A program made the translations under genes and the position numbers. Under the pieces are notes generated by a model, which ran no database searches, was not told where the DNA came from, and saw nothing but the letters and a program-made list of their open reading frames with translations. From NCBI GenBank assembly GCA_050084985.1, contig JBITNC010000001.1, positions 51,274,001-51,338,000 on the forward strand: DNA of 64,000 nucleotides, in the 5' to 3' direction. Below, in pieces: positions 25,590 to 36,036 of the stretch (the first letter of the stretch is position 1; every line of letters starts with the position of its first letter). The DNA comes from Nageia nagi (lineage: Eukaryota > Pinophyta).

Positions 25590-27450
25590 CATCACCATAA
25601 ACCATAAAATTTAATGGATATTTTAAGGGACAAACTCTAATAGTCTTGATTAACTACTCATAATTTTATGGATCCAAGAGTGTCGAAAAAGAACAACTCT
25701 TATATTTATCTACAGAATAATTTTGAGGTGATAATTGGGAATGGAGGTAAAATTGCTTACAAAGGATGTTATTGTAATATCAGGATCAGCATGGGTGACT
25801 ACAAAATGTAAAGTGACATGTATGTTCTACCATTGGATGGTTGTGAGATGGTCCTTAGTGTGTAGTGGTTGATGAAATTAGGACCTATTATTTAGTATTT
25901 TCTTGATATGTGGATGTCATTCAAGGTTGGGGGCATAAATATACTTTTAAAGGACCCAAATCATGATCATCGTAAATCATTAGTTCACATTGCATGGAGA
26001 AGCTCTTGAAGAAGGGGGATAAAGGAGTGGTGGCACAATTATTCTCAATTCAACCATACACACAATAATTGAGATAAGTACAAGAGCTCCAATATGTACT
26101 TTCTTGTTATGCTAGTATCTTTGAGGAACCACATGGGCTACCCTCCTATTTCCCTAATGATCATGCAATCCAACTAATTCCATGGGGTCAAAATCCCAAC
26201 ATCTAGCCTTACCATTATCCCTTTTTGCAAAAGGATGAAATAGAGAAGTTCATCCAAGATATGTTGGAGGTAGGCATCATTCACCCTAGTGTGATGCCTT
26301 ACTCTTCTCTTGTTCTATTGGTTCACAAGAAATATGGCTTGTGGTGTATGTGCATCAAATTTTGGACTTTGAAAAAAATCACCATAAAGGATACATTTTC
26401 CATTCCTATAATTCATGAATTTTTGGACAAATTAAATGGTGCTAAATATTTTTCCAAATTAGATCTCTAATCTGAGTACCATCAAATCAAGCTCCATGAA
26501 GAAGACATCCCTAAAATTATTTTTCGCACACATGAATATCACCATGAGTTCCTTGAAATACAATTTGGCCTTATTAGTGCTCCTTCCATCTTCTAGAGTT
26601 TAATGAACTAGGTATTCGGCCCTTATCTTTGAAAAAATATTTTTATTTTCTTTGATGATATTTTGATCTACAACAAGACTTATAAGGATCATTTTTCTCA
26701 TCTAGATCAGACCTTGTAACTAGTCTAAGATAACCAATTGTATGCCAAATGATCTAAATGTCCCTTTGGATGGTAAGAGCTCAAGTAACTTGGGCATATT
26801 ATTTTTTAAGAAGGTATCAAATTGTATCCCTTAAAGATTGAGGATATACAAAACTTACCTCTTCCCAAGTCATTAAAGGGATTACAAGGCTTCCTAGGAT
26901 TAATTAGGAACTATTGTAATTTTGTGAAAGATTATGGAAAGATTGCAGCATCTCTCACAGTCTTTCTCAAGAAGAATGCTTTCAATTGATCATTAGTTAT
27001 AGAAGAATATTTTCATCAAATGAAGGTTTCCATGTGTTCTACCCATATCTTGGCCATGCCATATTTCTCTAACACATTCATCATTAGAGCCATATTGATG
27101 CATGAAGGGCGCTTGGCTTTCATAAGCAAGGCCATATTAGGTAAAAATTTGGCTAAATCCACCTATGAAAAAGAGATTATTGCTATCATTTATGTAGTTC
27201 AAATTTGGATACCCTATCTTATTGGTTGCCATTTTATCATTTGAACATATCGCTATAGTTTGAAATACTTCTTGTAATAATGCATCTCCACTCTAGAACA
27301 ACAAAAGTGAATCCTTAAACTCTTAGGGTACGATTATGAGATTATGTATCAAAAGGGTAATGAGAATGTAGTTGCAGATTACCTCTACCAAGAATTTGAG
27401 GATTACATGGAACTTCAAGCCATTTCATCTCCACTTCCTCAATGGCTTGG
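25590..27450 (+). pseudogene. Chromovirus protease, RT and RNase H
   Basis: Protease traces around 25640-25860 include THNFMDPRVSKK and LPLDGCEMVLSV. RT follows at about 26200-26720: IEKFIQDMLEVGIIHPSVMP, YSSLVLLVHKK, AKYFSKLDL, then FRTHEYHHEF and the active-site box FFDDILIY (YVDD changed to FFDD). RNase H at 27000-27430 includes MHEGRLAFISKAI, STYEKE and the closing ADYL. All are interrupted by stops. Confidence 0.85.
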
Positions 27451-27559
27451 CCAGGTTTAATAAGAATGGCTTAATGATAGCTTTACTCAATTGGTAATTC
27501 AGTACCTACAGATTGACCCTACTAGTAAACCTCCCTTCTCTTAGCATGAGGGAATTTTA

Positions 27560-28860
27560 TGGTTCAAAGGTCCTATTGCATTGCCCACCAAATCTTCATA
27601 TCAAGAGTTAATACTTCAAAAGTTGCACATCATACTAATGACCAATCATTCTAGGTTTTTAAATACATATCAAAGAGTGATTTGATCCTTTTATTAGCCA
27701 AGTATGAAATAGGAAATGAAGAAGTTGATGTTATAATATGATGTTATTAGTGATAAAAAGGTGAGATAGTTGGTACTCTAGGGTTTCTTCAACCTCTCAC
27801 CATACCAAAGAGAACTTGGATTGATATTTCAATGGATTTTATTGAAGGCCATCCCAAATCGTATGGGAAATCTATTATAATAGTGGTAGTGGATCAACTA
27901 TCCAAGTATGCACATTTTTTCCCTTTAATGCATCCATACAAAGCGATCAATATTACATAACTTTTTCTAGATAATATTTTCAAACTCCATGCTATGCCCT
28001 CTATCATTGTTGGTGACAATAATTTGATATTCACTAGTAAATTCTTGCAGGAATTCTTCAAGCTCTATGATACTCAATTCAATATGAGTTGAGCTTATCA
28101 CACACACATATATGGTCACAAAAATATTATTAATAAATATTTGTGTACATAAATTTATTATTTTACTTTATTCCAACCAATTCATTGGGTTAAATGGCTT
28201 CCCTTAGCAAAATGGTGGTATAATACTTTATATCATACTTCCATTAGAATGACCCCATTTTAAGCCTTATATGGCCAACCGCAACCCATGATGACCTCTT
28301 ATATTTCAGGAAACACCAATATCCAAGCAATGGACAATACCTTAACCAATTGGGGATACATAGTTTGCATCCTTTAGGAGAATATCCAAGTGGCTCAACA
28401 TCATATGAAACAGCAAGTTGATCAATAAAGAATTGCAAGGGAATTGCAATAAGGTGACATGGTTTTCCTACATCTTCAACCATACCAATAAAAATCTCTC
28501 AAGTTAAAAAATCCCCAAAAGCTAGCTCCAAGATTTTTATGGGCCTTACAAAGTCCTCACATACAAATTAGCACTTTTGGTATCTTTCAAGATTCACCCC
28601 ATTTTTCATGTCTCCTACCTTAATAAGCTATTAGGATCTCAAACAACAGTTCATACTGAACTACCTAAATTCATCGAGAATGGTTCCATAATGGTTGAAC
28701 CTGATACCATCCTAGATTAACACACATCCTAGATTCATAATTGCATTATTATTGAAGTTCTTATCTAGTGGTATGTATTAGCCCTTGAGGATGCAACTTG
28801 GTTTTCACTCCATCAGCTTCAGCAACAATTACCCACTTTTTAGCTTTAAGGATAAAGCTC
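27560..28860 (+). pseudogene. Chromovirus integrase and chromodomain
   Basis: The integrase core appears as PKRTWIDISMDFIEG, then VVVDQLSKYAHF and FLDNIFKLHAMPSIIVGDN (an acidic catalytic position), with AKWWYNT later. The C-terminal part has PKLAPRFYGPYKVL and HPIFHVSYLNKLLG. It closes with EPDTILD and VLALEDATW, the chromodomain pattern that in this lineage directs integration to heterochromatin. Stops present. Confidence 0.83.
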
Positions 28861-28879
28861 ACTTTTAAGAGGGGTGGCA

Positions 28880-29268
28880 TGTTAGGATCCCATATCTTAA
28901 CATTTACTTAGATTATAATAGTTAATTGATTATATTATCAACTTCTATTAAATGTAAGTTGGATTGACATATTTGTATGGTAAATCACCATTTTGTATTA
29001 AATAGTCGATTAGGGTTAGGGTAGGTAGACTATAAATATGTGTGGGATAAGAATAGTCGTTATCTTGAGAATACATTATTTTGAGTTATAATTAGGTATC
29101 CCCCTTAAAGCAGTCCACGATTCATTTTGATATTCAATAAAGTTACTTTGATGCTATCTTGCTCTATTTTGATTCGTATTGCTTTGTTGTTATTTCATAT
29201 TTACATTAAGCTTGTATTTCTCTATTATTCGATTCAAATCCCATTTAGGAACTTATAGGTTTCTAACA
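28880..29268 (+). repeat. Chromovirus 3' LTR
   Basis: Direct repeat of 23915-24307, 389 bp. It is preceded by the purine-rich tract AAGAGGGG (around 28867-28874), which would prime plus-strand synthesis. It ends TTCTAACA. Confidence 0.9.
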
Positions 29269-31130
29269 CTACATTTATGAGATAAGAATATCAAAATAGT
29301 CTTGTTTGACATATGATCAAGTTTAAATATATTCCTTAAATTATTTTTATAAATATTTTAGCATAAATATTTACCTTCCACCTTAGGTCAACCATGAAGA
29401 AAAAAAACATTTAATAATATCTAAACAAAATGTATGGGTATGATCCATTTACCAATTCAGCTAGCTCCTAAAATAGTTAACATCAAATTCATAGTTTATT
29501 GCTTAGAAGGCTCTGGTTCCATTTGATGGATTTAAATCCTTCAAATATTTATAGGTGCCTCAAATTTGAGATTGAAGGAGTGATAAACAAAGTAAATGCA
29601 TATGATGAACCTTTTGAATTATGTAATTAATATAAAGGTGTGAGTATTTTGGATAATGAAATTAATTTATTTGGAACCCAAGTATGAATCAATTTTTAGA
29701 AGATTAAAAAATAGAATGAGATTGTACATATAGATTTAGGAACATATAAATTTAATGATGTTTATTTCTTAGCCCCCATTAGGACTTTAGTATATTAAAG
29801 ACTTAATCATATCTTATGTGTTATTGCATGGTAAAAGACATAGATGTCATTCATATTCATATGAATTTGTATGAATTCTTATGAAGTATACTACCAAATA
29901 AAAATTAGTGATACTCTCTACAAACAAAAAAATCAAGTTTGGCATCAATTTAGTTGGATATAGTTACTACAAGTCTTAAATCATTAGAAAAGAAAAAATT
30001 TAATGAACAAGAAAGTAATAAGCCAAATGTAAAGATTTTAATTTTGTTACAAAGTATTTGATTTTATATGCAATTATATAGGACCTAGATTAAGCATGAA
30101 TTATCATTTCATGCTTTCTTTTTGATAAAATGTGGGTTAACTCAACATAAAGAAAAGCATAGGCTATGATACTTACATTCTAAAAGTAGAGTTTAATGAG
30201 GAGTCTCTTGGTGATTTATTTAATACAATTGGCATGGTTGAGATTAATAATATTTTAGAACATTAATATTTCATTGAAAATTAAATTCAACTTTTAGCTA
30301 TTGATATGTTCAAAAGTGATAATTATCTTCTTAAGTACATGGGTGCAAGAAGTAAATTTCCAAATTGAAACATAGAGAGATTAGTTGAGTATGTTTTTTT
30401 TTTCTTTCACATATTTTTTTTTTCTTTCACATATTTTGGAGAAAATGTTGAAGAACATGAAAATATAACAAGTTCCCCATGTTGCACTACCTCCTTTTAT
30501 CTCTATTTCATTAGAAGTAGGAGTAGCAATCAATAATTAGGGGGGATGTATAGTAAGTTAAATAGATAAGTTTATAGTATAGAGTTAGAATACTTACCTA
30601 TCCCACCTCAAGTAAGTGATGAGCATACATTGCTAAATGAGGAAATAGTGGATACCATTATTGGTACAATTAAGAATCCTAAGTTAACTAAGGTTGGTGG
30701 ATGGTTATCCCAAGAGGAAATATCAATAATACTTTGTTGGATAAGAAGTGCTTGATAAATATTTGAAATTTTTTTATGAAAATTGTGTAAGTTAAGTTAA
30801 CATTTAACAAATGTATATGAATTTTTTTTTTGTTGGCTACAAAGTGCTTGATAAATATTTGAAGAATAGTTTGATTAGAGCTACTAATTATTATCATAGA
30901 TTACCAATATTTTTCCTATTAGTAAACCTAAAGGTGAAGTGAGATGTTGTACATATTTCAAGAATATCAACAATACATGTCTTAAGATTAATTTTCTACT
31001 ACACAACATTGATACGATAGTAGAAATATGTACAATACCAAAAGAATGCTAATATTGATGAAGACTAATTCCTTTATGTTATTAACATACAAGATTCATG
31101 ATGGAGAAGCTAATGGAGTTATGCAACTTG
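29269..31130 (+). other. Coding-like tract right of the chromovirus, unassigned
   Basis: Plus-strand readings suggest a decayed polypeptide: YKGVSILDNEINLFGTQV, VHIDLGTYKFNDVYFLAP, then near 30170-30250 YDTYILKVEFNEESLGDLFN and LLAIDMFKSDNYLLKYMGA. Stops interrupt all frames. A perfect 26-base direct duplication containing CTTTCACATATT sits at 30390-30436. A link to the LINE that starts near 31130 (for example its ORF1) is possible but unproven. Confidence 0.3.
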
Positions 31131-31145
31131 ATCTTCTTGTCCTAG

Positions 31146-31476
31146 AATGTGAGAGGACTGACAAACCCAGTCAAATGTTATGTGATCCAGAAAGAGCTAC
31201 AATTATGTTCAAACCTTTATGGGAATCCTAATTTTATGTGTTTGCAAGAAGTGAAAGTTGCATATTTTACTCTACAGTTTGCATGTTCTATGATTTGGCT
31301 TGTTAGCCAAATGTATTACACCAATCACCCATATGGTAGTGGGGGAGCAATTATTCTCATTGATATAAAGTGGAAAGATAATTTTGTTACATTAGGCACA
31401 AACCCATCACAAAATGTAGTTTGGATATTACTTGAAGTAGGTGGTTTTTCATTTGGAACCATTAACATGTATGCCT
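31146..31476 (+). pseudogene. LINE ORF2 endonuclease, N-terminal part (split by copia B)
   Basis: Opens with (stop)NVRGLTNPVKCYVI, the WNVRGL start of plant L1-type ORF2, with TGG mutated to TAG. Then come NFMCLQEVKV (endonuclease motif), YTNHPYGSGGAIILI, KWKDNFV and FSFGTINMYA. The reading stops at the copia B 5' LTR and resumes at 40401, immediately after the second TGCCT. Confidence 0.85.
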
Positions 31477-31965
31477 TGTTAGAATTTGTAATGAAATATT
31501 GTGAATATCTAAACTCCTTGTAAATTCAATTAATCACTTAAAGGTATGTAGATACCTTAAGTGATTAATAGAATTCTTTAATATGTAGACTTTGACTTTA
31601 CCAAAGTGGGTAGTTGGTAGGTTGAAGTTTGGTGATAAATTTAATGTAACCCTAACCTTACCCTTGGGTTAAAGGAAGGTTAGGGAGGTGCTCTCAACCT
31701 ATAAATAGAGGGCCTCTCCTCATGTAAACATATCTAAGTTTTGAGTAAGATTACTCTACTTGGTTGTGTAGGAGAGAGCTAGAGAATAGTTGTAAGAGAG
31801 ACATAGATTTGAGAATAAGAGAACTAGTTGTGGATGTACTCCCAAGGAGGGAGGAACCACATTATATTGATGTGTTATCTTGAGTGATTGTGTTATCTTG
31901 TGTACACTTGAGTTTCCTAGTCTAAGGTCCTAGAGGATTTGTTTAGATCTAGTTCAAATCCTTCA
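31477..31965 (+). repeat. Copia B 5' LTR
   Basis: TGTTAGAATTTG to AATCCTTCA. The TATA motif ACCTATAAATAGAGGG lies at about 31699-31714, preceded by the near palindrome CCCTAACC..GGTTAGGG. It has a perfect mate at 39912-40400 apart from two substitutions. Confidence 0.97.
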
Positions 31966-31967
31966 AT

Positions 31968-31980
31968 TGGTATCAGAGCC
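31968..31980 (+). promoter_or_regulatory. Copia B primer binding site (tRNA-iMet)
   Basis: TGGTATCAGAGCC starts two bases after the LTR. It is complementary to the 3' end of plant initiator methionine tRNA, the usual copia minus-strand primer. Confidence 0.93.
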
Positions 31981-32939
31981 TTGTTGTGGAAGCTCTTCTT
32001 CTTGGTGTTGAAGCTCTCCTTGTTGTGGAAGCTCTTCTTTTGGTGTGGAAGCTACATCTTGGAGGTTCATCTTTCACCCCCTTGGTGAGGTAAATTTTAA
32101 AGAGCAGGTATAAAGATTCTCCTCATTTGGTCATTTATTTTGATTATTACATAATACTACTAACACCTTATTTGCTATGTGTTAGTTCCTCTTTTGAAGT
32201 TATGATTAACAAGTTGCAATTTTTTACTAATCCTCTATGATACTTACAATTTTAAATTGCTATAGTTCTTTTAAAAAGGGTTAGTATACAAAAATTGTAA
32301 TTTGTTATTTATATTATGTTGAACTTAAAAGTATGTGTTAGTTCAATTAAATACTCATATATGATGCAAAATTGCAATATGTTAATGGTATTCTTTGAGT
32401 GAGGCTAAAAAGTTAGAGAGGAGGCCAAATTTTTTGGTTCTACCACAATTTTAAGGGGCACACTCCTATATTTAAAGGTTCAAATTATCTATATCTATAT
32501 ATATATATATTTTGATTTTGTTTAAAACATAATCACAAATATATATATTTTATGTTTAATTTTGTTTACACTAATCAAAAAAAAATTCTATATATATATA
32601 TCTATATAGTTTTTATATATATTTTTACATCTGTTTAAAATGTAATTAAAAAATATATGTATCTTTTTTTATATTGTAAATTCGTTTACCATATAAATAA
32701 AAAAAACTTTGAAAGGGGCGGGTAAGGGAAAATAACCAAATAAACATTGATCACGTTAAATAAAAATCAATTATTGTTGTCACATTAAAAACATTAATTT
32801 GTATAAATTTTATTTCGGGGGGGGTCAAATAAACAGCTCGTGGTGGTGGCTCCTCCCGCCCACCTCCGCGCATGCTCCTCCTGCCCGTCTCATGGCTGAC
32901 CTACCCTGCAACCTTCCCCATGTCAGGCAGATAGCTTGG

Positions 32940-33460
32940 CACACAATGACTCTGCTGCCCACTGATTACTGGCTATCCACACAACGGATACGTTGAAACT
33001 ATCCGTGAGTTGTTCGATCTCTGCATGCTCCAGACTGCATTTCCCTGATGCATGGTGTCGACAACCTTTCGTGGACTACACATGCTCGAAGCATATGCAC
33101 CAAACGGATCCAATGGAGGGCTTCACGTTTGCATGGTGCAGCCACAGTTTCTTGGACTGCAATGTTCGCAGGCTACCACCAAACGAATACATTGCATAGC
33201 CCCATGATGTGTTTAATATGATGCAGGATGCAAACCATGAATTCCATGGACTGTAAATGCCTGCAGGATAAGCATAAAATGGCTACATTGCAAGGCTTTT
33301 CTGTTGTTTGACAAGCTGCCTACTTCAACACAGTTTCCTCACTGTAATGATCGCCAAATCTGCACAAACTGGATCCAGTCTTATTCCATGCACTGGTCGA
33401 CGGATATGCATGCAACCAAATGATAGACTGCCATGTTCGTAGGATCTAGCATGAAACCTG
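32940..33460 (+). pseudogene. PPR-repeat-derived cargo in the copia B leader
   Basis: Tandem units resemble host pentatricopeptide-repeat DNA. The marker 'TGGACTGCAATGATCGCAGG', encoding the PPR phrase WTAMIAG, recurs in altered form at 33072, 33153, 33247, 33339 and 33424, that is every 81-94 bases. Between units, ACAACGGATACGTTGAAA (32979) and TTGTTTGACAAGCTGCCTAC (33303) match NGYVE and LFDKLP motifs. One frame at 33146 reads TVSWTAMFAGYHQTN. The same DNA phrases occur in the PPR fragment at 44722-45480. Indels break the frame, so no PPR protein is made. The strand is the same as the element. Confidence 0.8.
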
Positions 33461-34457
33461 CATGTGGTCAGTGGAATGTTCACTGACCCCCTTCGTGGCT
33501 ATATAAGGCTTCACGAAATGCATTTTTTCTTGTTGTTTTGACTTTTATTCCCTACCGCCTCCGCCCGCGCTTTTGCCGCCCCGCTGGTCTGCAGTTGGCT
33601 CACCCCTACCCACACGCTTACCGCCTCCTCGCCGACTTTGGCCCCTAGGAGCCTTTGGTCACTCGCCTGCCTCAATTTTTTTGTTTCACACATCACTTTA
33701 AGGTGTTTATTTTTTTATCTCTCTTCCCTCTTAAAACATTTTTCCTCTCCTTACCATTAAAATAACTACAAGCATTAATTTCAGTCAAACCTAGTTGGAT
33801 AAAAGTTTTTCCAAAAAGGAGGCTAATTTAATGTTTAACTACTTGCATATTTTCAATGCACCATTGGCAACGTATACTCTCATTGGTGAGAAGGAAAAGG
33901 GGGGAGTCATATTTTCCAACCACAAAGCATTTAATTGTTTATTGACTTAGGAGTATTTTTTTTTTTTTTTTTGCTTCAACTAGGAGCATGCATTAAAAAT
34001 TGGGGTTTGGGTCTCCTATTCCCACTTGCACACTTATTCTTCTTAGGCATTTTTTTTTACTTGCTTCCAAGTCACTTGCTCTCATTCAATGCACTTAGGC
34101 ATACTTAGCCTATTTCTAATATTCTACTCAACATTGCATGTTTCATTTAAGTGTATATGCCATCTCTAAGCATAGTAACAAGGCATCCATCTTTAAGTAA
34201 AAAGGGGGGGCCTTGGTATAATTTTTTTTACTTAAATTTTATCTAGATGTTGCATATGATGCATGTATCTTGTTTGAAGAATAAAACATGCTTAGGACTT
34301 AAATTTTTTAATGCATGATGCATGCTTACTTAAATTTTTAAGTCATGATACAATGCATGTTATGAATTAAATACTAAGTAGGACTTAGTTTTTTGTTTAA
34401 TTCATTAAGTACTTGAATAAAGTGAGAAAAATATGAACAATGTAAAAGTCCTTTAGG

Positions 34458-35025
34458 GTTAGAACAAAACCCATTGGACTCAATTTTTGGCCTCTTAAGG
34501 TTTCAAGTTTGTGTGGATGGAGTATTTTCACTTTACTTTATATTTTTTGCACATTTGCTTATACTTGCAATACGCAAAAATTTGGAAAGTAACCCCTAAA
34601 ATGAATACATCCGCACGTATTTTCCACAACATGACTTGTTTGGGGAGCCATGAGGTGAGGACAGGGCAGACTGGAGCCCTTTTAGTTCGAAGAACCAAGT
34701 GGTGGTAAGTCCGTCTTAATTGCCCCTAAGACCTCTGTTGGTTTGGACATAACTCTATTAGGTGGACAGGCATGTGTGTAGTGATACCACATGTCCGCAC
34801 GTCCATTCAGGGATTATCTTGATAACCTAGGAGGAAAACTGAAACCCTTAATTAAGATAATTAAAATGGCCGGTCCAAGATACGTCGGATCCTTGGAAAA
34901 TAGTAGGTACTTCTCCTTGTGAGAGTATATCACTGACCAAGGTGAACTGGTTGAGGACTGGTAGTACTGGGCTCCACCTTGCGGGCATCCAGGTGAAGGC
35001 CTAATTCTATACAAGAAAACACCCC
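34458..35025 (+). repeat. Conserved leader block, copia B copy
   Basis: Aligns with 2600-3180 and 5127-5690 of copia A. Shared landmarks are AACAAAACCCATTGGACTC, CAACATGACTTGTTTGGG, GGTTTGGACATAACTC and CCAAGGTGAACTGGTTGA. A small frame beginning ATG 34601 (MNTSARIFHNMTCLGSHEVR) is in the same frame as those at 2745 and 5274. It may carry packaging, translation or splicing signals; the function is not known to me. Confidence 0.75.
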
Positions 35026-35160
35026 AACTTTATCCTTCTATGGATCGTGGTTAATGAGTTTACACATGTGGGACATGTTTGCTTATTAGATGTTTTATAT
35101 GTATAGATGAAAATTGTAAAAGTTTACATTCTTATTGCATATTCATTTTTTTTTGTAGCA

Positions 35161-36036
35161 ATGGTTGAAACCTTCGTTCCCAAGCACATACTCGATGGTT
35201 CCAACTTTGGAATATGGGAACCACGTATGAAAGCCGAGTTACAAGCAAGAAAGCTGTGGCAGACAGTTAGTGAAGATGTGGTTGCTCCTACCGATGAGAA
35301 GGCTCTTGAAGTATACAACTCAAAGAATGAGTTAGCAACTTCCATGATTTACCGTGTAGTTTCAGATGATGTCCTTCTCATGATTTCTTCATCAACTTCA
35401 GCAAAGGAAGCTTGGGATAGGTTAAAGAAAATCTACCTTGGGTCCAAATTTTCAAGGAGGTTTACCATTCTACAAAAGTTGTTGCAGTATCGACAAAGTG
35501 AAGATGAAAGTGCCTCCATCTACTTAAACAAAATCATTGACCTCAGGACACAACTGGTTGGTTGTGGATGCAACTGGATCAACGATGAGTTCATGGTCTT
35601 CATCATTCTACAAAGCCTTACTACAAAGTTTAGCAACTTTGTCACAGTTATGGAAACAAGGCTCGATGATGAAGAAGATGTCATCTCACTTGATAACCTT
35701 TCTAGACTTCTTCTAAAGCATGAGGAAACTTTGAACAAGAAAATGTTGAACCTTTCTCCAAAGGACAATAGCATTGCTCTAGGAGCAATCAAAACTCCTT
35801 TCAAGAAAAAGTTCAAAAATTACAAATTCAAAGACAACAAGTCCTCATTACCTTTAGGAAGTATGACAAAAAGGGCAACAACAACAACAATCATGGCAAC
35901 TACAAGCACAGAAATGATAAAGCAGGATCCAGCAATCCAACACCTCAGGAAAAGTTTGATGGGAATTGTAACTTCTGTGGCATCTTTGGGCACAAAGAGT
36001 ATGATTGTCGCAAAAAGAAATTTGCTCAAAAAATAA
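35161..36036 (+). pseudogene. Copia B gag (frame broken before the zinc knuckle)
   Basis: The capsid-type Gag protein would form the particle that packages element RNA. The start ATG at 35161 is chosen because homology begins there (MVETFVPKHILDGSNF). An in-frame upstream ATG at 35107 adds a hydrophobic stretch found nowhere else in the family. The UBN2-type core follows: EAWDRLKKIYLGSKF, LQKLLQYRQSEDESASIYLN and FMVFIILQSLTTKF. Near 35840-35866 the natural reading slips by -1: the basic linker and zinc knuckle CNFCGIFGHKEYDC (35967-36008) lie in the other frame, shared with pol. This frame therefore runs on into unrelated residues to 36036. A one-base deletion is most likely. Confidence 0.88.

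Larger units (their letters stand above)
23915..29268 (+). mobile_element. Degenerate Ty3/gypsy chromovirus
   Basis: Flanked by related 393- and 389-bp LTRs, both beginning TGTTAGGATCC and ending TAACA. The bases outside are CGACA and CTACA, a 5-bp target duplication with one mismatch. Internal order is gag, protease, RT, RNase H, integrase and C-terminal chromodomain, diagnostic of plant chromoviruses. Every domain carries stops. LTR divergence looks larger than in either copia element, making it the oldest of the three complete insertions. Confidence 0.92.
31981..35160 (+). other. Copia B 5' leader (untranslated)
   Basis: A 3.2-kb leader. The first 830 bases are AT-rich with (AT)n runs at 32490-32660. 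About 32820-33690 is sharply GC-richer and contains PPR-like repeats plus a C-rich block (CCGCCTCCGCCCGCGC, near 33555). After AT-rich sequence, the conserved leader block occupies 34458-35025. The leader ends in a pyrimidine tract and TTTTTTTTTGTAGCA immediately before the gag ATG, which resembles a splice acceptor. A GTGGTAAGT at about 34702 could act as a donor, but the older copies do not keep it. Confidence 0.75.

Noticed and set aside
20840-31130. Endogenous pararetrovirus as source of the unassigned tract
   Set aside because: No movement-protein, coat-protein or caulimovirid RT motif was recognised outside the chromovirus.
32480-32660. (AT)n-rich runs as an origin or scaffold attachment site
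   Set aside because: Ordinary AT microsatellite inside a retrotransposon leader; no supporting structure.
32799-33199. Two 65-68-residue plus-strand frames in the copia B leader
   Set aside because: They are chance frames of the GC-rich cargo. The PPR-like reading switches frames and the translated products resemble no protein.
34702-35160. Possible leader intron (GTAAGT donor, TTTTTTTTTGTAG acceptor)
   Set aside because: The acceptor-like site is kept in all three copies but the donor is not, so an intron is not supported from sequence alone.
35800-35870. Canonical -1 slippery heptamer at the gag/pol overlap
   Set aside because: A-rich runs are present but none fits X XXY YYZ in the gag frame; a simple deletion is preferred.
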